Assembly (NCBI GenBank): GCA_947498325.1
Contig: CANMKE010000007.1
Location: 62,001 to 126,000 of the forward strand
Reading direction: 5' to 3'
Origin: an uncultured Persicobacter sp.
GTDB lineage: Bacteria > Bacteroidota > Bacteroidia > Cytophagales > Cyclobacteriaceae
DNA: 64,000 nt
In this document: piece by piece, positions 55,961-64,000 of the stretch
Layout: every line of letters starts with the position of its first letter
Numbering within the stretch: position 1 is the first letter of the stretch
Notes under the pieces: model-generated
The model's database searches: none
The model's input: only the letters and a program-made list of their open reading frames with translations
What the model was told of the DNA's origin: nothing
Program-made: the position numbers and the translations under genes

Positions 55961-56959
55961 ATGCGCTATCGCTTATTGCTTTTTTCGATATGCCTTTTAA
56001 TGTCTTGTGGCACAGCTTCTAATCAGGAGAAAGAACCTGAAGATTTAGCAGGTGCACAAACGGTTCGGCTTGGTTTTTATAATGTGGAGAACCTGTTTGA
56101 TACCACCGACGACCCACAAACAAAGGATGACGAATTCACGCCTGAAGGCTCCAAACATTGGACAAACCGCCGTTGGCAGGAAAAAAATGAACAACTCACC
56201 AAAGTGATTTCCGCAATGAAAGTACAGTTGCTAGGCCTGTGTGAAGTAGAGAATGAACAGGCGGTGAAGGAGTTGGTGAAGCACTTGAATCAGGTGGGAG
56301 GGCATTATCAGTATGTTCATCGCGAAAGCCGTGACCTGCGAGGAATCGATATGGCACTGCTGTATGATCCCTCGGTTTTTAAGGTGGGAAAAATTCGCCA
56401 GCATCATATACGGGTCAATGGGCATCCATACCGTGGATTTCTTGAGGTGAAAGGACAATTACATGATGCGCCGCTATCGCTTTTTATTTGTCATTTTCCT
56501 TCCAGACGGGGTGGTGTAAAGCGTTCGGCAGCCAAGCGGATGCAGGTGGCGAAACAGCTGCGCGAGGCGATTTATCAGAGCAGGAAAGAAAAAGGGGGCA
56601 TTTTGGTGATGGGCGATTTTAATGATAATCCACAGGATCAGTCGGTTAAGGCAGTGTTGTGTGATACAGATGTGCTGGTGAATCTGGCCAAAGACCTTCC
56701 CACCAATCAAAGGGGAAGTACTTGTTATCGGGGCGAGTGGCTGCAATTTGATCAGATTTTGTATGGAAAGTCGGAGGAGGCAGGGACAAAAATTGACTTT
56801 ACCCACAGCAAGCTCAAGCTATTTGCGCCATCATGGTTACGGCAGGGGGCTGATGCTCATCAATATGCTGATTATCCAAATCGAACCTATATCGGTAATC
56901 GTTATGTGGGAGGATATAGTGATCATTTTCCTGTATTTTGTGAGATTGTCGTTCAATAG
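55961..56959 (+). CDS. Endonuclease/exonuclease/phosphatase-fold lipoprotein
   Basis: 332 residues with a lipobox (LLMSC, Cys16). The EEP core shows FYNVENLFDTTDDP, LCEVENEQ with the metal-binding Glu, RGIDMALLYDP, FICHFPSRRGG, MGDFNDNP and the terminal GGYSDHFPVF with the catalytic Asp-His. Members include nucleases and phosphatases; being anchored outside the cytoplasm, it may scavenge phosphate from nucleic acids, but this is a guess. It is the first gene of a rightward group ending in the aldo/keto reductase. Confidence 0.9.
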   Translation: MRYRLLLFSICLLMSCGTASNQEKEPEDLAGAQTVRLGFYNVENLFDTTDDPQTKDDEFTPEGSKHWTNRRWQEKNEQLTKVISAMKVQLLGLCEVENEQAVKELVKHLNQVGGHYQYVHRESRDLRGIDMALLYDPSVFKVGKIRQHHIRVNGHPYRGFLEVKGQLHDAPLSLFICHFPSRRGGVKRSAAKRMQVAKQLREAIYQSRKEKGGILVMGDFNDNPQDQSVKAVLCDTDVLVNLAKDLPTNQRGSTCYRGEWLQFDQILYGKSEEAGTKIDFTHSKLKLFAPSWLRQGADAHQYADYPNRTYIGNRYVGGYSDHFPVFCEIVVQ

Positions 56960-57030
56960 CCCCGGGATTCTTGGACAAAACAAAGTCTTTAATTTAATTA
57001 GCGTGTTCAAAACTAAACTAACTTAGACAA

Positions 57031-58065
57031 ATGATATATTCAAACTTAGGAGATACCGATATCGAAGTATCAAAAATCTGTTTGGGAACCATGACCTTCG
57101 GGGAGCAGAACTCCGAAAAAGAGGGGCATCAGCAAATGGATTATGCCCTTGAACAGGGCGTGAATTTTTTTGATACCGCCGAACTGTACTCTGTGCCGCC
57201 AAAGGCTTCCACTCAGGGGTCTACGGAAAGAATTATTGGCACATGGCTCAAAAAAACAGGCAAGCGAGATCAAATTATTCTGGCTTCCAAAGTGGCGGGC
57301 CCAAACCCCAACATGACGTGGTTTCGTGGGGGTCCTGACTTTTCCAGGACACAGATTCGGGAGGCGGTAGAAGGGAGCCTTCAGCGTTTACAAACAGATT
57401 ACCTGGATTTATATCAATTACACTGGCCCGACAGAAATACCAACTTTTTTGGTCAGTTGGGCTATACCCATGAGGAGGATGAAAATACGCAGTTTGCCGT
57501 GATTCTCGATAGCCTTCAGGAGCTGATTTACGAAGGGAAAATCCGACATATCGGCATTTCCAATGAAACACCCTATGGTTTTATGAAGTACCTCATGGAA
57601 GCTGAAAAGAAGGATCTCCCACGGGTGCGTTCCATTCAAAACCCTTATAACCTGCTGAACAGGACATTTGAAATTGGCAATGCTGAAATTGCCTTGCGGG
57701 AAAAAGCAGGATTGTTGGCTTATTCTCCAATGGGCTTTGGTGTGCTTTCAGGAAAGTACCTTGGGGGTAAGCAGCCCGATAATGCCCGACTGACTTTGTT
57801 TCCGCATTATGACCGATATTCCAATGAGAACGCAACCAATGCCGTGAAGGCTTATGCTAAGATCGCTGATGATTTTGGCGTTTCGCTTGCACAGATGTCT
57901 TTGGCGTTCGTTACCACCCGACCGTTCATGACGGCCAATATTATTGGCGCCACGACCATGGAACAGCTGAAGGAAAACATCGATTCTGTGAATGTGGAAA
58001 TTACGGAGGAGATGATGCAGCAAATCAACGAAGTGCATAAGATGTACCCAAATCCAGCGCCTTGA
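57031..58065 (+). CDS. Aldo/keto reductase, Tas-like
   Basis: 344 residues, matching E. coli Tas in length and text. The catalytic tetrad is visible: Asp48 and Tyr53 (NFFDTAELYS), Lys87 (LASKVAG) and the His in QLHWPDRNTNFFG. The last motif and ENTQF are typical of Tas. C-terminal MTANIIGATTMEQL binds NADPH. A conserved cytoplasmic oxidoreductase of unclear physiological substrate. It is followed by a strong terminator. Confidence 0.94.
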   Translation: MIYSNLGDTDIEVSKICLGTMTFGEQNSEKEGHQQMDYALEQGVNFFDTAELYSVPPKASTQGSTERIIGTWLKKTGKRDQIILASKVAGPNPNMTWFRGGPDFSRTQIREAVEGSLQRLQTDYLDLYQLHWPDRNTNFFGQLGYTHEEDENTQFAVILDSLQELIYEGKIRHIGISNETPYGFMKYLMEAEKKDLPRVRSIQNPYNLLNRTFEIGNAEIALREKAGLLAYSPMGFGVLSGKYLGGKQPDNARLTLFPHYDRYSNENATNAVKAYAKIADDFGVSLAQMSLAFVTTRPFMTANIIGATTMEQLKENIDSVNVEITEEMMQQINEVHKMYPNPAP

Positions 58066-58088
58066 TGCGCGTGGTGATATTAAAATCT

Positions 58089-58122
58089 ATCCCGTGATTT
58101 TTTGGAATCACGGGATTTTTTT
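58089..58122 (+). terminator. Terminator of the aldo/keto reductase gene
   Basis: ATCCCGTGATT (58089-58099) and AATCACGGGAT (58106-58116) make an 11 bp perfect stem with a 6 nt loop and a seven-T tail. Confidence 0.93.
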
Positions 58123-58248
58123 ATGCCTTTTCAATGGTATTTTTCAGGTGGGGATCCTTCATTTTTCATTGTGGCAAAAAAGGGCGGACTTTATGCTGAT
58201 CTTCGCATCAATTTCATGGGATAATTTTCCTTTTGTGGCGCATTCGGC

Positions 58249-58256
58249 TAAATTTG
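58249..58256 (+). promoter_or_regulatory. Putative -7 box of holA
   Basis: TAAATTTG matches TAnnTTTG, 56 nt before the holA ATG. The upstream TTTG at 58232-58235 is only 13 nt away, shorter than usual. Confidence 0.35.
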
Positions 58257-58312
58257 TGTAATGCGGTAGATAGCCTGCCGACCGATTGTTTAGATATTTT
58301 TAGCTGATATAT

Positions 58313-59335
58313 ATGCCACATAAGCCCGAAGATGTGCTCAAAGAGCTTCGGAAAAATCAATACGCCCCTGTTTATTTTCTGCAGGGCGATGAACCCTATT
58401 TTATAGATCAGATCTCTGATTTTATTGAGAATAATGCCCTTCAGGAGCATGAACGCTCATTTAATCAGGTGATTTTGTATGGTAAGGATATAACAATCAA
58501 AGATTTACTTTCGCAGGCACGGCGCTTCCCGATGATGGCCGAACGGCAGGTGGTGATTGTGAAAGAGGCGCAGTCGTTGGCGGGCCTTAATAATAAGGAA
58601 GCGGTAGAGCCACTGATCCATTATCTGAAACAGGTAGTGCCAACCACCATTCTGGTGTTCAATTTCAAAGGAAAAAATCTTGATAAACGATTGGCCCTGT
58701 ACAAGGCAATGGATGCCCACGGGATCATTGTTGAGGCCAAAAAAATGTATGATAATCAGCTTCCAGCGTGGGTGAAGAATTATGTTCGGTCGCTGAAGTG
58801 CTCCATTAATGATGAATCCAGCTTTTTGCTCACCGAACATATTGGGAATGATCTAGATCGCCTCACCAACGAGATCGATAAAATCAGGACCAATTTCAAC
58901 GGCCCTTTTGAAATCACCCCAGACCTTATTGAGCAATATGTGGGGATCTCCAAAGAGTATAATGTCTTTGAATTTCAGAAGGCACTCGCTTCCAGAAATG
59001 TGTTGAAGGCCAATAAAATTGCACAGTATTTTGCTGCCAATCCCAAGGATCACCCGCTGATTCCGATCATCGCAATTCTGTTTGGTTTTTTCTCCAAGTT
59101 GCTCATCGCTTCAAGGCAAAAAGACCAGTCGGAAGCAGGCCTTGCACGGGTGCTGAAATTACCGCCCTTCGTGGTGCGGGAATACAAGCAGGCACTGCAT
59201 CAGTACCCTATACGGCAGCTGATGAGCTGTATTCACACCTTACATCAGGCAGACCTCCAATCCAAAGGGGTGGATGCTGGACAAAAGGATGAACGGGCAA
59301 TTCTTACGGAATTGGTCTACAACATCCTTCATTAA
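58313..59335 (+). CDS. holA: DNA polymerase III subunit delta
   Basis: 340 residues, the normal length for delta. The AAA+-like N-terminus has YFLQGDEPYFIDQISDFI and the sliding-clamp contact region FPMMAERQVVIVKEAQ. Later blocks are NDLDRLTNEIDKI, ISKEYNVFEFQKALASRN and the C-terminal collar helices (KDERAILTELVYNIL). Delta opens the beta clamp during replication. The next gene, a TPR protein, starts 45 nt later and may be independent. Confidence 0.94.
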   Translation: MPHKPEDVLKELRKNQYAPVYFLQGDEPYFIDQISDFIENNALQEHERSFNQVILYGKDITIKDLLSQARRFPMMAERQVVIVKEAQSLAGLNNKEAVEPLIHYLKQVVPTTILVFNFKGKNLDKRLALYKAMDAHGIIVEAKKMYDNQLPAWVKNYVRSLKCSINDESSFLLTEHIGNDLDRLTNEIDKIRTNFNGPFEITPDLIEQYVGISKEYNVFEFQKALASRNVLKANKIAQYFAANPKDHPLIPIIAILFGFFSKLLIASRQKDQSEAGLARVLKLPPFVVREYKQALHQYPIRQLMSCIHTLHQADLQSKGVDAGQKDERAILTELVYNILH

Positions 59336-59380
59336 ATTTATTTCTACGGACTACTATTTAACCGAAAAATACGCTTTACT

Positions 59381-62300
59381 ATGGTTAAAAAATTGCTTTT
59401 AGCCACCATGCTTTTTGGTGCTACCGAGGCGGTTCATGCCCAGACAACCATCGGGCAGAATACAGACCAGCATGATTTTACCTTCGCCCAGAAATTACTG
59501 GACAGGGGAGATTATGTGGCTGCTCGGCTTTCTTACGAAAAATACCTCAAAAATACTGATCAGCCTTTTGCTGAAGAAGCAGCCTATGGGCAGGCATATA
59601 CCGCCATGCGCTGTAACGATGCCGATGCCCTGAAACTGTACGAGGATTTTATTGCCAACTATCCCGCTCATCCCAAGCATAATTTGGCCCTTAACGATGT
59701 GGGGGACTATTATTTCCGCAAGCGGAAATATGCCAAATCCCTTGAGTACTACCAAAAGGTAGATAGCTATCAGCTGAGTGAAGAGCAGGCTGTAGCTTAT
59801 AATTTTCACCTTGCTTATGCTAATTTTTCGGAAGAGAAATTCGAGCTGGCCTATCCGATATTCTCCAACTTGAAACGCAAGGCAGGGGAATATCAGTACC
59901 GATCGGCTTATTACGCAGGGGTTATTGCCTATCAGGAAGAAGATTACGATCAGGCGGTAATGGACCTGAAACTTGCGGCCAACGATCCGCAGTTTAAAGC
60001 TCAGGTGCCATATATGGTCGCCAACATATATTATAAGCAAATGCGCTATGAGGAATTGGTGGCGTATGTGGCTGAACATAAAAATGTCAGGAGCCTGTCG
60101 AATCGTCGGGAGCTGATTTTGCTTACCGGGGCAGCTTACTTTCAGCTCGGCAACTATCAGGACGCAGGGGTGAATTTTGATGAATACCTGAAAGGGAACC
60201 GTTCAACTCCTTCGGCTGACGTACTCTACCGTGTGGCCTTTACCTATTATAAGCTTGGCGAGACAGAGAAGGCCATCAACACTTTCAAAAAGGTGGCTGC
60301 AACCGATGATGATTCCGCAGTGTTGGCTTCCTATTATTTAGGGCAATTGTATTTGACGCAAGGCAATGAAGCTTATGCACTGACGGCCTTTGATCAGGTT
60401 CGGCAGGCGGAAGTGGAACCTGCGGTGAAAGAGGAAAGTGATTTTCAGTATGCTTACCTGAATTATAAATTGGGCCGATTGAACGTTGCCGTGGAGGCGT
60501 TGCAGGAATTTGTTGCCACTTATCCTCGCTCCCGTTATGTGCATCAGGCCACTGATTTGATCGGTGATGCTTACTTGAACACCCGAAATTATGAGCAGGC
60601 GTTAACCTATTTCGATCAGATCCCAAACAAGTCGGTGAAAGTTCGTCAGGCTTATCAGGAGCTTGCTTACAAGCGTGGGGTAGAGCTGTTCAATAACAAT
60701 GAGCCCGATCAGGCAGTAGAATTTTTCAACCGATCGTTGCGCTACCCGCTGGATCCTGAGTTTGAAAATCAAGCGATTTACTGGATTGGGGAAGCCAAAT
60801 CGCTGGAAAAAAATTGGGGGGATGCCATTAATGCCTACGCCCGTGTGTTTGTGCTTGCGGCACCTAACAGCCAGCTGTACACCAAAGCGAATTATGGAAT
60901 TGGTTATGCTTACTTCAATTCCAAACAGTATAAAAAAGCGATCCCTCACTTCAAGGATTACACCAACAGCCTCAAGCGGTCAGCGGATAAAATGTTCTAC
61001 AATGACGCCCTGTTGCGCCTCGGAGATTGTTATTACGTGACCAAATCTTATCAGGAGGCTACCAGAACGTATCAGTTGGCGATTGATCAGGGACTTGAAA
61101 ATCAGGATCACGCATGGTTTCAGAAAGGGGTAGTGGCGCAGATCTCGGGTCAGGTAAAAACGGCTGCTGCCGACTACGACCACCTGATCAATATGGTGCC
61201 CCGATCCACTTATTATGCAAAAGCCTGCCTGCAGAAGGGGCAACTTTATATGGAGGCCTCTCAATACCAGAAAGCCATCAGTGCTTTTGATGTGTTGGTG
61301 GCAAATATGCCGCAGAGCCCTTATGTGCCTTTGGCGATTTTGAAAAAAGCTGGCGCAGAATACAATCTTCAAAAGTATGACCATGCGGCAAAATCCTATA
61401 TCACGATTCTGAATAATTACCCGCAGGATCCTGTGGCGCACGAAGCTTTGATGGCCCTGCAGGAGAGCCTTGCCTCAGCAGGGAAACCTGAGCAGTTCAA
61501 CAAATACCTTGCGGAATATAAGGCGCGTAACCCTGATGGCAACCTAACCAATGTGGAACTTGAGGCGGCAAAGAGTCTTTACTATGCCCAGAAATATGAG
61601 GCGGCCATGGCGGATCTTCAGAAGTTTGTGAACAGTTATCCTAAACACCCGTCGGTGGCGGAAGCCCGCTATTTGATCGGTGAGATTAATTACCGCACCA
61701 ATAAGGTTTCTGAAGCCATGACGGCCTATAAGCAGGTGGTGAGAGAAGGGAAGAATAATTTTATCAATAAATCATTGTTGCGCCTTGCATCGCTTACGCA
61801 GGAACTTGGCGACTATGACCAGTCGATTGCTTATGGCAGATTGCTTGCCGAGCGAAGCACCAAAAAGAAGGAGCGTTACAATGCGTGGTCGGGATTGATG
61901 AAAGCTTATTACGATAAGCAATCTTATGACTCTGCCATTTATTTTGCCCATGCGATCAAGGAAAAAGCGGCGGTGAATGTTAATGCAGGCAATACAGCGA
62001 ATTTGTTTATCGGTAAATCGTTGCTGGCCAAAGGGGATAATGATGCGGCGATGGATCAGTTTGTCGCCTTGATGAACAGTGCCAAAGATGAGAATGGTGC
62101 CGAAGCGCAGTACATTCTTGCGGACCTTTTCTATCAGAAAAAGGAGTACAAACAATCCGTGGAAACTCTTTACGATCTTTCCCAGCAATTCGGGATTTAT
62201 CCAAAATGGGTTGGGAAATCTTATTTGCTGATGGTTGACAACTATGTGGCGATGGACGAGCTCTTCCAGGCAAAAGCGACCTTGAATTCGATCATTAAAA

Positions 62301-62473
62301 ATGCTTCGGACAAAACCCTGATTCATCAGGCAGAGGACCGCCTGACGCAGGTGGAGGAAGCACTTTCCAAACAGGTGGCAGCAAAAGATACCACAGCGGT
62401 GAAAATTGATCAGCCCGATAGTTTGAATGTTTCCGATGCGAATGCTCAGCCTGCGGATTCAACCATTCATTAA
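59381..62473 (+). CDS. Large secreted TPR protein
   Basis: 1030 residues with a signal peptide (to about 20, EAVHAQ). Nearly the whole mature protein is tetratricopeptide or Sel1-like helical repeats, with roughly 20 units of the form A..YG.AY...Y..A...F. Examples are DNLYEKYL-like starts near 35, YYLGQLYLTQGNEAYALTAFDQV and AEARYLIGEINYRTNKVSEAM. The C-terminal 40 residues are polar and Ala/Asp-rich. The following outer-membrane protein starts 22 nt later, so the two probably form a unit. The specific role is not known. Confidence 0.88.
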   Translation: MVKKLLLATMLFGATEAVHAQTTIGQNTDQHDFTFAQKLLDRGDYVAARLSYEKYLKNTDQPFAEEAAYGQAYTAMRCNDADALKLYEDFIANYPAHPKHNLALNDVGDYYFRKRKYAKSLEYYQKVDSYQLSEEQAVAYNFHLAYANFSEEKFELAYPIFSNLKRKAGEYQYRSAYYAGVIAYQEEDYDQAVMDLKLAANDPQFKAQVPYMVANIYYKQMRYEELVAYVAEHKNVRSLSNRRELILLTGAAYFQLGNYQDAGVNFDEYLKGNRSTPSADVLYRVAFTYYKLGETEKAINTFKKVAATDDDSAVLASYYLGQLYLTQGNEAYALTAFDQVRQAEVEPAVKEESDFQYAYLNYKLGRLNVAVEALQEFVATYPRSRYVHQATDLIGDAYLNTRNYEQALTYFDQIPNKSVKVRQAYQELAYKRGVELFNNNEPDQAVEFFNRSLRYPLDPEFENQAIYWIGEAKSLEKNWGDAINAYARVFVLAAPNSQLYTKANYGIGYAYFNSKQYKKAIPHFKDYTNSLKRSADKMFYNDALLRLGDCYYVTKSYQEATRTYQLAIDQGLENQDHAWFQKGVVAQISGQVKTAAADYDHLINMVPRSTYYAKACLQKGQLYMEASQYQKAISAFDVLVANMPQSPYVPLAILKKAGAEYNLQKYDHAAKSYITILNNYPQDPVAHEALMALQESLASAGKPEQFNKYLAEYKARNPDGNLTNVELEAAKSLYYAQKYEAAMADLQKFVNSYPKHPSVAEARYLIGEINYRTNKVSEAMTAYKQVVREGKNNFINKSLLRLASLTQELGDYDQSIAYGRLLAERSTKKKERYNAWSGLMKAYYDKQSYDSAIYFAHAIKEKAAVNVNAGNTANLFIGKSLLAKGDNDAAMDQFVALMNSAKDENGAEAQYILADLFYQKKEYKQSVETLYDLSQQFGIYPKWVGKSYLLMVDNYVAMDELFQAKATLNSIIKNASDKTLIHQAEDRLTQVEEALSKQVAAKDTTAVKIDQPDSLNVSDANAQPADSTIH

Positions 62474-62495
62474 CCTCATTGACCAAAAATTAATC

Positions 62496-64000
62496 ATGAA
62501 AAATCATATTGTACTTTTGGCAAGCGCACTGCTTTTTGGTGCGGCAACGGTGCAGGCACAGGATGACAGTGGCCTGAACGATGCGAGAATTGTCATTGAA
62601 AAAAACAGAACCAATACGGTTCAGTCTGAAGAAAGATCCTTCGAAAAAATTGCCCCCGTCCCACAGGGGAAAAATCAGCCGATCATGCTGAATTACTCAC
62701 CCGTGGAATTCAAGGCTTCACTGGATCCCCTCGAACCGACGATCCGAGTTACAGGACTTAAAAGTGAGAAATTACCCCACTCAAAAAATGGTTATTTTGA
62801 GCTTGGTGTTGGTAATTACCTGAACACCTATGCGCAAGGGTATGCCAATACGATCCGTAAAAAAAATATGGATGCAGGTGTTTATCTTAAGCATTTTTCC
62901 GCTTTGCAAGGACCTGTGGATGGGAATAACTCAAGCAGCAGCGAGAATGAAATTGCAGGTTTGCTGAACTATTATACCAAAAAGGCGACCATCAATACGA
63001 AGTTGGGCTATGAGCGGTGGGCCAATAAATTTTATGGTTACCCCGCAGGTACAGAGGTGAATGATGCGCAGCTGAAGCAACATTTCAATTTCATCAATTT
63101 TGAAACGAAAGTGGAGGGTACGGATCAGTCAGCGCCCTTGGCATTCAAAGGTGGAATGGATTATCATTTCACAGGAGATCGTTTCAATGCGTCAGAACAT
63201 TTGGTTAAGCTCGATGGTGATTTTGCGTACCGCACGGGTGAAATTTGGCAGCCTGGGGTAATGCTCAAAATGGATTACGCCAACCGCCAGGACAGCCTTG
63301 CCAGTGAGGGGCGTCTGGGCTTGCAAGTCATTCCAAATGTGCGACTGGTTTTCGATCAGTTTGATTTGAGCCTTGGATTGAATTTCGCTTATCAGAATGA
63401 TTCCACCGAAAACCCGGACAACTTTATGGTGTTCCCTTATTTTTCCGGAACGTATAAGATGAGTGAATATTTTGGCCTATTTGCCAGCCTGAAAGGGGAT
63501 ATGCAATTTAACAGCCTTTACAATGTGGTGCGGTACAATCCTTGGATGGCACCAGAATTTTCCTTGCAGAATGCCGCCACACCTTTTGATTTCTCCATTG
63601 GTGGAAAGGGTAAGTTTTCGCATTATTTGAATTACAGCGCCAGTTTAGGGGTGAAGCAAATTAACAACCTGATGACAGTGGTGAACAACCCGATGGATCA
63701 GGCACAATTCTTAACCGCCTATGACAGCGGTAAAACCACCGTTTTTCATGTAGCGGCACACTTGGCATACGAGTTAAATCAAATTGCTGCAGGTACCGAT
63801 TTCAGATACAATAATTATAGCACCAGTACACTTGAGGCGGCTTTTCATCTGCCAACATTAGACTGGAATTTCTGGGGTAAATACCGCTACGACGATAAAC
63901 TGTCTTTCAGCACACAACTGCATATTCTTGGCGGTTTGAAAGCGCTTGCGCCAACCACCAACGAAGTTACGAACCTGAAAACGATCGTTGATTTGGGTGT
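62496..64000 (+). CDS. Outer-membrane beta-barrel protein, 3' end cut by window
   Basis: 501 complete codons from the ATG at 62496 run off the window edge. A signal peptide (to about 21, TVQAQ) precedes DDSGLNDARIVIEKNRTN and then a long run of amphipathic beta-strands (FELGVGNYLNTYAQGYANT, FNFINFETKVEG, ALAFKGGMDYHFTG). It lacks an obvious TonB plug domain in the part seen. The strand pattern suggests a large barrel, possibly TonB-dependent-receptor-like. It follows the 1030-residue TPR protein by 22 nt, a common TPR/barrel pairing in Bacteroidota. Confidence 0.8.
   Translation, partial: MKNHIVLLASALLFGAATVQAQDDSGLNDARIVIEKNRTNTVQSEERSFEKIAPVPQGKNQPIMLNYSPVEFKASLDPLEPTIRVTGLKSEKLPHSKNGYFELGVGNYLNTYAQGYANTIRKKNMDAGVYLKHFSALQGPVDGNNSSSSENEIAGLLNYYTKKATINTKLGYERWANKFYGYPAGTEVNDAQLKQHFNFINFETKVEGTDQSAPLAFKGGMDYHFTGDRFNASEHLVKLDGDFAYRTGEIWQPGVMLKMDYANRQDSLASEGRLGLQVIPNVRLVFDQFDLSLGLNFAYQNDSTENPDNFMVFPYFSGTYKMSEYFGLFASLKGDMQFNSLYNVVRYNPWMAPEFSLQNAATPFDFSIGGKGKFSHYLNYSASLGVKQINNLMTVVNNPMDQAQFLTAYDSGKTTVFHVAAHLAYELNQIAAGTDFRYNNYSTSTLEAAFHLPTLDWNFWGKYRYDDKLSFSTQLHILGGLKALAPTTNEVTNLKTIVDLG

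Overview
The window is chromosomal DNA from a member of the Bacteroidota, most likely a marine Cytophagales/Flammeovirga-Persicobacter type bacterium. The lineage is inferred from gene families and signals, not from a marker gene. It carries type IX secretion (T9SS) sorting domains of both types, a PorP/SprF and PorE-like pair, GldC, Bacteroidota-only families (DUF3822, DUF4494), a Bacteroidota-style curli locus, and many TAnnTTTG promoter boxes. No rRNA, tRNA, prophage or CRISPR array was found. Most of it is ordinary chromosome. The accessory features are two surface-structure loci and one miniature mobile element.

Layout. 1-1386: S41 protease, cut by the window edge. 1758-7950: a TPP-riboswitch-controlled thiamine operon (thiS, thiC, a degenerate ThiE paralogue, thiD, thiE, thiG, thiH; thiF is absent). 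8025-17386 (minus): a 2102-residue T9SS adhesin, a SprF/PorP protein and a PorE-like OmpA protein, packed with 2-3 nt gaps. 17635-19990 (minus): prs, rplY and pth, each followed by a hairpin terminator. 20776-27439: a TetR regulator with a TolC/MFP/RND efflux system. 27725-34438: metallophosphoesterase, coaD, DUF3822, Nudix, RecD-like helicase, DUF1573 and DUF4494 genes. 34767-43150: beta-barrel protein, SLT transglycosylase, triple-malectin T9SS protein, patatin-Omp85 protein, aminotransferase. 44014-44414: an ORF-free element with 17 bp terminal inverted repeats that encloses a nested palindrome. 44657-47452: YrdC-like remnant, CCA-adding-type enzyme, TPR protein. 47849-54528: the curli locus. 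55005-64000: small secreted protein, gldC, secreted EEP-fold protein, aldo/keto reductase, holA, a 1030-residue TPR protein and a truncated outer-membrane protein.

The most interesting system is the curli locus. csgE, csgF, a CsgG with an extra C-terminal beta-barrel-like domain and a beta-propeller lipoprotein run rightward. A 627-residue curlin with about two dozen repeats and a short minor-curlin-like gene run leftward toward them. A hairpin plus U-tract lies between the major and minor curlin genes and could set their ratio. The second is the adhesin operon: the adhesin contains four tandem copies of a two-domain unit of about 193 residues and ends in a gliding-associated type B T9SS domain, so it is probably exported by T9SS and anchored by the SprF-like and PorE-like partners encoded with it.
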